Of a stretch of 8,925 bases of DNA, positions 5,299 through 8,925 are shown piece after piece. The notes below the pieces were generated by a model. That model worked only from the letters and a program-made list of their open reading frames with translations, was not told the origin of the DNA and made no database searches. Positions within the stretch are counted from its first letter, which is position 1. Each line of letters begins with the position of its first letter. The stretch is taken from positions 1-8,925 of the forward strand of contig JAOPUQ010000443.1 of assembly GCA_025963425.1 (NCBI GenBank). Direction: 5' to 3'. This stretch comes from Modestobacter sp. Lineage in GTDB: Bacteria > Actinomycetota > Actinomycetes > Mycobacteriales > Geodermatophilaceae. The position numbers were made by a program, and so were the translations under genes.

Positions 5299-6585
5299 GT
5301 GTCCCCTCCGTGCAGCCTGTGGCGGCACCGCGACTTCCGCCACCTCTGGGCGGCGGAGACCGTGAGCCAGGCCGGCACGCAGGTCACCCTGGTCGCCCTG
5401 CCCTTGCTCGCCGTGACCCGGCTGGACGCGACGCCGATGCAGATGGGTGTGCTGACGGCCCTGGAGACCCTCGCCTTCCTGGTGGTGGGGCTCCCGGCCG
5501 GCGCCTGGGTCGACCGCTGGCGCCGTAAGCGCGTGCTGGTCGCCGGGGACCTGGTGCGGGCGGTCACCATCGGCTCGCTGCCCGCCGCCGCTGCGCTCGA
5601 CGTGCTGGCCCTCGGGCAGCTCTACGTCGTCGCGCTGGTCGCCGGCACCGCCACGGTCTTCTTCGACGTCGGCTACCAGAGTTACCTGCCTGCGCTGGTC
5701 GACCGCACCCAGATCGTGGACGGGAACTCGAAGCTGGAGGCCAGCCGGGCCGTCGCCGAGGTGGCCGGTCCGGGCCTCACCGGTGTGCTGATCCGGGTGC
5801 TCGGCGCGCCGGTGCTGATCGCGGTCGACGCGGTCTCCTTCCTGCTCTCGGCGCTGCTCATCGGTCGCATCGCCACGCCCGACGTCGTGCCCGACCGGGC
5901 GGCCCGTCGCCCGCTGCGCACCGAGATCGCCGAGGGGCTGTCCTTCGTCGTCCGCCACCCGCTGCTGCGCCGGATGGTCGCCTGCACCGGCCTGGCGAAC
6001 CTGGCCGGCACGTTCACCGGCGCCCTGCTCGTCCTCTACGCGATCCGCGAGCTGGGGTTGTCCGAGTCCGTCGTCGGCCTGGTGTTCTCCGCCGGCGCGG
6101 TCGGTGGCCTGGTCGGCGCGGTGACGGCGGCCCGGATCGCCCGCGTGGTGGGTGAGGGCAGGGTCATCCCGCTCGCCGCCCTTGCCTCGGCCACCGCCGG
6201 CGTTGCCGTGCCGCTCGCCTCGCTGGGGGCGCCGGTCCCGCTGCTGCTGGGCGGCTGGTTCCTCGACAGCTTGGCGGTGATCGTCTACAACGTCACCCAG
6301 GTCAGCTTCCGGCAGCGGCTGTGCCCGCCCGGCCTGCTGGGCCGGATGAACGCCTCGGTGCGCTTCATCGTCTTCGGCACGATGCCGGTCGGTGGGCTCC
6401 TGGGCGGGGTGGTCGGCACCTGGCTGGGGTTGGTGCCGGCGCTGTGGATCGCCGTCGGGTGCGCCTTCCTCGCCGCCGTCCCCGTGCTGTTCTCCCCACT
6501 GCTGCGGATGCGGGACCTGCCCGACGAGGAGAACGGCGGCCGGGTGCCCGCCGCCGACCCGGTTGCGCCGGGGGCCGGCGGGTAG
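5299..6585 (+). CDS. MFS transporter, probable drug or metabolite exporter (MFS_3/EntS-like)
   Basis: This inner-membrane proton-driven transporter of 428 residues has about 12 hydrophobic segments. It opens with LWRHRDFRHLWAAETVSQAG, a start typical of the MFS_3 exporter group, and has the MFS signature GAWVDRWRRKR (68-78) after membrane segment 2. It has a long cytoplasmic middle loop (around 190-215) and ends in a hydrophilic tail after residue 405. Members export siderophores, macrolides or other drugs; the substrate here cannot be told. An alternative GTG at 5278 gives 435 residues; 5299 is preferred because it fits the family N-terminus and the TTGACA promoter spacing. It is divergent from the ArsR-type gene, its probable regulator, and the small gene downstream may be co-transcribed. 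Confidence 0.88.
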   Translation: MSPPCSLWRHRDFRHLWAAETVSQAGTQVTLVALPLLAVTRLDATPMQMGVLTALETLAFLVVGLPAGAWVDRWRRKRVLVAGDLVRAVTIGSLPAAAALDVLALGQLYVVALVAGTATVFFDVGYQSYLPALVDRTQIVDGNSKLEASRAVAEVAGPGLTGVLIRVLGAPVLIAVDAVSFLLSALLIGRIATPDVVPDRAARRPLRTEIAEGLSFVVRHPLLRRMVACTGLANLAGTFTGALLVLYAIRELGLSESVVGLVFSAGAVGGLVGAVTAARIARVVGEGRVIPLAALASATAGVAVPLASLGAPVPLLLGGWFLDSLAVIVYNVTQVSFRQRLCPPGLLGRMNASVRFIVFGTMPVGGLLGGVVGTWLGLVPALWIAVGCAFLAAVPVLFSPLLRMRDLPDEENGGRVPAADPVAPGAGG

Positions 6586-6613
6586 GGCCGCTGCGACCCG
6601 CGTTCCCGCACGG

Positions 6614-6619
6614 AAGGAG
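6614..6619 (+). promoter_or_regulatory. Strong ribosome binding site of the small gene
   Basis: AAGGAG lies 5 nt before the ATG at 6625. It is the best ribosome binding site on the plus strand in this window and is the main evidence that the short frame is translated. Confidence 0.7.
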
Positions 6620-6624
6620 CCACC

Positions 6625-6822
6625 ATGACCCACCCCGACGAGGAGATCGAGGACCCCGGCGCCGACCCGAGGGGCCTCCCGTCGCGCAACCCGTTCGGCG
6701 GCGCGGACCAGGACACCGGGCAGGGCGCGCCGCGGGGCACCGGGAACACCGGCCCGGCGGACAAGCCCGAGGCCCCGACCGACGATCCGGAGACCCGGGC
6801 GGACACCCCCGACCAGCCCTGA
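6625..6822 (+). CDS. Small acidic, probably disordered protein of unknown function
   Basis: This 65-residue protein is rich in Pro (12), Asp/Glu (15) and Gly (9), with only 5 Lys/Arg and no Cys, Trp or Tyr, so it should be unfolded and strongly acidic. It has no signal peptide, membrane segment or recognisable motif. It begins MTHPDEEIEDPG and ends TPDQP. The AAGGAG ribosome binding site supports translation. It starts 39 nt after the MFS stop on the same strand and faces dapF, with a GC hairpin between. Short proteins of this composition are often annotated as hypothetical in actinobacteria; I do not recognise a family. Confidence 0.65.
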   Translation: MTHPDEEIEDPGADPRGLPSRNPFGGADQDTGQGAPRGTGNTGPADKPEAPTDDPETRADTPDQP

Positions 6823-6844
6823 CCCCGGGCCGGGCCGGCCGGGG
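6823..6844. terminator. Hairpin between the convergent small gene and dapF, probable bidirectional terminator
   Basis: CCCCGG-G-CC (6823-6831) pairs with GGCCGGGG (6837-6844): 8 bp with one bulged G and a GGGCC loop. It begins immediately after the small gene's stop codon and 8 nt from the dapF stop. There is no T-tract. Confidence 0.5.
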
Positions 6845-6852
6845 TACCCGGC

Positions 6853-7767
6853 TCAGCCGGCCAGCCACTCCGGGGTGAGCGTGCCGGCGGCGATCACGAC
6901 GGCGGGCCCGCTGAGCACCGTCGTCCGGCCGTCGAAGCCGACCGACAGCCGGCCGCCGGGGACGTCGACCACGACGGTCCCGGTGGTCCGGCCGGTCCCG
7001 GCGAGCACGGCGGAGGCCACGGCGCAGGCGCCGGTCCCGCAGGAGCGGGTCTCCCCCACCCCCCGCTCGTGGACCCGCATCCGGGCGTGCGCGTCGGCCC
7101 CGGCCGGGGCGTCGGCGGCGGGGAGGACGTTGACCACCTCGACGTTGACGCCCTCGGGGAACATCGCCGGGTCGACCGGCGGCACGGTGGTCAGGTCGGC
7201 GTCCTCGACGGGGTCGTCGAGCAGGACCACCAGGTGCGGGTTGCCCATCGAGATGCCCACACCGGGCACCTGCCGTCCGGCGAGCACCGTCGTCCCGCTA
7301 CCGAGCGGACGGGCCGGGCCCATGTCGACCCAGTAGCCACCCTCGGGGCGGGCCCCGACCCGGCGCGGTCCGCCGCGGGTGCCGACCAGGACGCCGGCCT
7401 CGGCGGCCGCGCGGTCCAGCAGCCCCTCGGCGAGCAGCACGTGCAGGAAGAGCCGGATCCCGTTGCCGCACATCTCCGCGTGCGAGCCGTCGGCGTTGCG
7501 GTGGTCCATGAACCACTCGCACCGGGGCAGCGCCTCGCCCAGGACGGCGGCGGCGTCGGGGACCAGGGCGCTGGGCACCACCCGCAGGACGCCGTCCCCA
7601 CCCAGGCCCGCCCGCCGGTCGCAGAGCCGGCGCACCAGCGCAGCATCCAGCAGGTGCTCGGGCCACACCGACCCGTCGGGGTCGGGCAGGACGACGAAGT
7701 CGTTCTCCGTGCCGTGCCCCTGCAGCACCCGGGGACCGCCGGCCGGAGCCGGGACGCGTTCGCTCAC
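6853..7767 (-). CDS. dapF: DapF, diaminopimelate epimerase
   Basis: This cytoplasmic enzyme converts LL-diaminopimelate to meso-diaminopimelate, the precursor of lysine and of peptidoglycan cross-links. The 304-residue protein has both catalytic cysteines: Cys100 in MCGNGIR and Cys243 in SCGTGA. Other family motifs are GHGTENDF (17-24), GLGGDGV (54-60), DHRNADGS (88-95), MGNPHLV (174-180) and ERGVGET (234-240). The length is slightly above the usual 275-290, with insertions around 66-82 and 216-226. The GTG start at 7767 overlaps the miaA stop (GTGA), so translation is coupled to miaA. The frame is open further upstream inside miaA, but that stretch is an Arg/Gly/Ala-rich shadow. Confidence 0.97.
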   Translation of the reverse strand: MSERVPAPAGGPRVLQGHGTENDFVVLPDPDGSVWPEHLLDAALVRRLCDRRAGLGGDGVLRVVPSALVPDAAAVLGEALPRCEWFMDHRNADGSHAEMCGNGIRLFLHVLLAEGLLDRAAAEAGVLVGTRGGPRRVGARPEGGYWVDMGPARPLGSGTTVLAGRQVPGVGISMGNPHLVVLLDDPVEDADLTTVPPVDPAMFPEGVNVEVVNVLPAADAPAGADAHARMRVHERGVGETRSCGTGACAVASAVLAGTGRTTGTVVVDVPGGRLSVGFDGRTTVLSGPAVVIAAGTLTPEWLAG

Positions 7768-8714
7768 GCCTCGATCGTACGGTCGCCGCGAACCCCGCCG
7801 AGCAGCTCGAGCACCCGGTCGGCCAGGTCGGAAGCGGCTGCGTCGAACCAGGTGGTGGCGGCGTCGCGGCGGAACCAGGAGCGCTGGCGCCGGACGAATC
7901 GCCGGGTGGTGCTCACGGTCCGCTCGCGCGCCTCCTTCGCCGTCAGCACGCCGTCGAACTGCTGGAGCACCTGCGCGTAGCCCAGCGCCCGGGAGGCGGT
8001 CGGCCCGTCGCGCAGTCCGTCGGCGGCCAGCGCCTCGACCTCGGCGACGAAGCCGCCGGCCCACATCCGGTCCACCCGCTCGGCGATCCGCCGGTCGAGT
8101 TCGTCGACGGCCCGGTCCAGGGCCACGGTGAGGGCCCGGTAGTGCGGCCGGGGCGCCGGCAGCGCTGCGGCGAAGGGCCGCCCGGTCAGCTCGACCACTT
8201 CCAGCGCCCGGACCACCCGCCGGCCGTTGCTGGGCAGGATCGCCGCGGCGGCCGCCGGGTCGACGGTGGCCAGCCGGGCGTGCAGCGCGGCGGGCCCCTC
8301 GGCGGCCAGCTCGGCGGTCAGCCGGTCGCGGATCGCCGGGTCGGTGCCGGGGAAGTCCAGTTCGTCCAGGACCGCCCGCACGTAGAGCCCCGAGCCGCCG
8401 ACCAGCAGGGGGACGACGCCCGCCGCCCGTAGCCGGTCGACCTCCGCGCGGGCCCGCGACCGGTACTCCGCGACCGACGCCGGCTCCCGCACGTGCCACA
8501 GGTCCAGCAGGTGGTGGGGCACCCCGTCGCGTTCGGCGAGGTCCGGCTTCGCCGTCCCGATGTCCATGCCGCGGTAGAGCTGCATCGAGTCGGCGTTGAC
8601 GACCTCACCACCCAGCCGGTGGGCCAGGGCGACGGCCAGCGCGGTCTTGCCCGTCGCCGTGGGGCCGACGACGGCGACGACCGGTGGCCCGGCGTCCGCC
8701 GCGGGGCCGGTCAC
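7764..8714 (-). CDS. miaA: MiaA, tRNA dimethylallyltransferase
   Basis: MiaA transfers a dimethylallyl group to N6 of A37 in tRNAs that read codons beginning with U, improving decoding. The 316-residue protein has the P-loop GPTATGKT (17-24), the DSMQLYRGMDIGTAKP block (42-57, with the conserved Asp42), LVGGSGLY (104-111), a NGRRVVRALEV segment (163-173) and the C-terminal RRQRSWFRRD (275-284) that contacts tRNA. The GTG at 8714 overlaps the stop of the gene before it (GTGA) and gives the normal family length; a GTG at 8726 would add four residues. An upstream extension to 8822 is in frame but runs through the neighbouring gene. The miaA-dapF order matches Mycobacterium. Confidence 0.96.
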   Translation of the reverse strand: MTGPAADAGPPVVAVVGPTATGKTALAVALAHRLGGEVVNADSMQLYRGMDIGTAKPDLAERDGVPHHLLDLWHVREPASVAEYRSRARAEVDRLRAAGVVPLLVGGSGLYVRAVLDELDFPGTDPAIRDRLTAELAAEGPAALHARLATVDPAAAAAILPSNGRRVVRALEVVELTGRPFAAALPAPRPHYRALTVALDRAVDELDRRIAERVDRMWAGGFVAEVEALAADGLRDGPTASRALGYAQVLQQFDGVLTAKEARERTVSTTRRFVRRQRSWFRRDAATTWFDAAASDLADRVLELLGGVRGDRTIEA

Positions 8715-8925
8715 GGCGTACGCCACTCGGCGACGAGGTAGCCGACGCCGAACGGGGCATCGGCGTAGCAGAGCTGCCCGACGACCGGGCGCCCCCGGAG
8801 GGCGGCGCCGATCCCGCGCCACACCGGGACGCCGGCGGCGAGCAGCCGTTCCCCCTCCGCCGGGTCGAGCTCGGCGAGTGCGGCGGCGTCCCCGGCGGCC
8901 AGGGCTGCGGCGACGGCGGCGTCGA
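8711..8925 (-). CDS. C-terminal end of an Rv2728c-like protein (class III extradiol dioxygenase-like)
   Basis: A minus-strand frame enters from the right edge and ends at the TGA at 8711-8713, giving 71 residues. The visible part has an alternating Ala-rich region with LDPAEGERLLAAGVPVW, then GQLCYADAPFGVGYLVAEW near its end. This C-terminus and the position directly before miaA match the conserved Ala-rich protein upstream of miaA in Mycobacterium tuberculosis (Rv2728c), which resembles subunit B of class III extradiol ring-opening dioxygenases. The family function is unknown and the metal-binding residues lie outside the window. The 4-nt GTGA overlap with miaA indicates an operon. Family assignment is from memory of the C-terminal motif, without a search. 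Confidence 0.65.
   Translation of the reverse strand, partial: DAAVAAALAAGDAAALAELDPAEGERLLAAGVPVWRGIGAALRGRPVVGQLCYADAPFGVGYLVAEWRTP

Noticed and set aside
5239..6633. 464-codon minus-strand open frame opposite the MFS gene
   Set aside because: Asp/Arg/Gln/His-rich composition without motifs, antisense to a clear transporter.
7851..7972. TCGAAC half-sites inside miaA as further SOS boxes
   Set aside because: The second half-sites do not match GTTCGA (for example TGGTGG after the one near 7852), so they are chance half-sites.
7768..8499. N-terminal extension of the dapF frame (about 244 codons)
   Set aside because: It overlaps miaA in another frame and is Arg/Gly/Ala-rich; the GTGA overlap at 7764-7767 and the family N-terminus fix the dapF start.

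Overview
The window is very GC-rich (above 70% by eye) and its genes are those of a high-GC actinobacterium. It carries LexA with Mycobacterium-type SOS boxes (TCGAAC-N4-GTTCGA), HflX, DapF and MiaA in a neighbourhood that parallels the lexA to miaA region of Mycobacterium. Protein style and gene order suggest a member of the Geodermatophilaceae or a relative; that is inference, not proof.

Left part (1-1244): the 5' end of a gene on the minus strand faces away from lexA, and the two share an intergenic region with three SOS boxes, a 7-bp-arm palindrome and a plausible lexA promoter overlapped by the third box. The divergent gene is probably the SOS-induced cell-division suppressor (Rv2719c/DivS type) usual at this place, but only 46 residues are visible.

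Middle (1245-4622, minus strand): an exported beta-propeller-like protein with a C-terminal LPXTG-type sorting signal, a PAP2 membrane phosphatase whose 3' end overlaps it by 29 nt, and the ribosome-associated GTPase HflX. A long GC-rich hairpin just after hflX probably ends or reduces transcription before the PAP2 gene.

Insertion-like block (4687-6822): an ArsR-type winged-helix regulator (minus) is divergent from an MFS exporter (plus), which is followed by a small, acidic, probably disordered protein of 65 residues with an excellent ribosome binding site. These three genes lie between hflX and dapF, which are neighbours in Mycobacterium tuberculosis.

Right part (6853-8925, minus strand): a tightly coupled operon read from right to left, the C-terminal end of an Rv2728c-like protein, then miaA (tRNA modification), then dapF (lysine/diaminopimelate synthesis). 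Each junction has a 4-nt GTGA overlap.

Apart from the regulatory regions, the most unusual items are the LPXTG-bearing propeller protein, the regulator/exporter/small-protein block beside hflX, and the palindrome between the SOS boxes. I found no mobile element, CRISPR array, RNA gene or clearly undescribed multi-gene system. There is no gene-free stretch over 300 bases.
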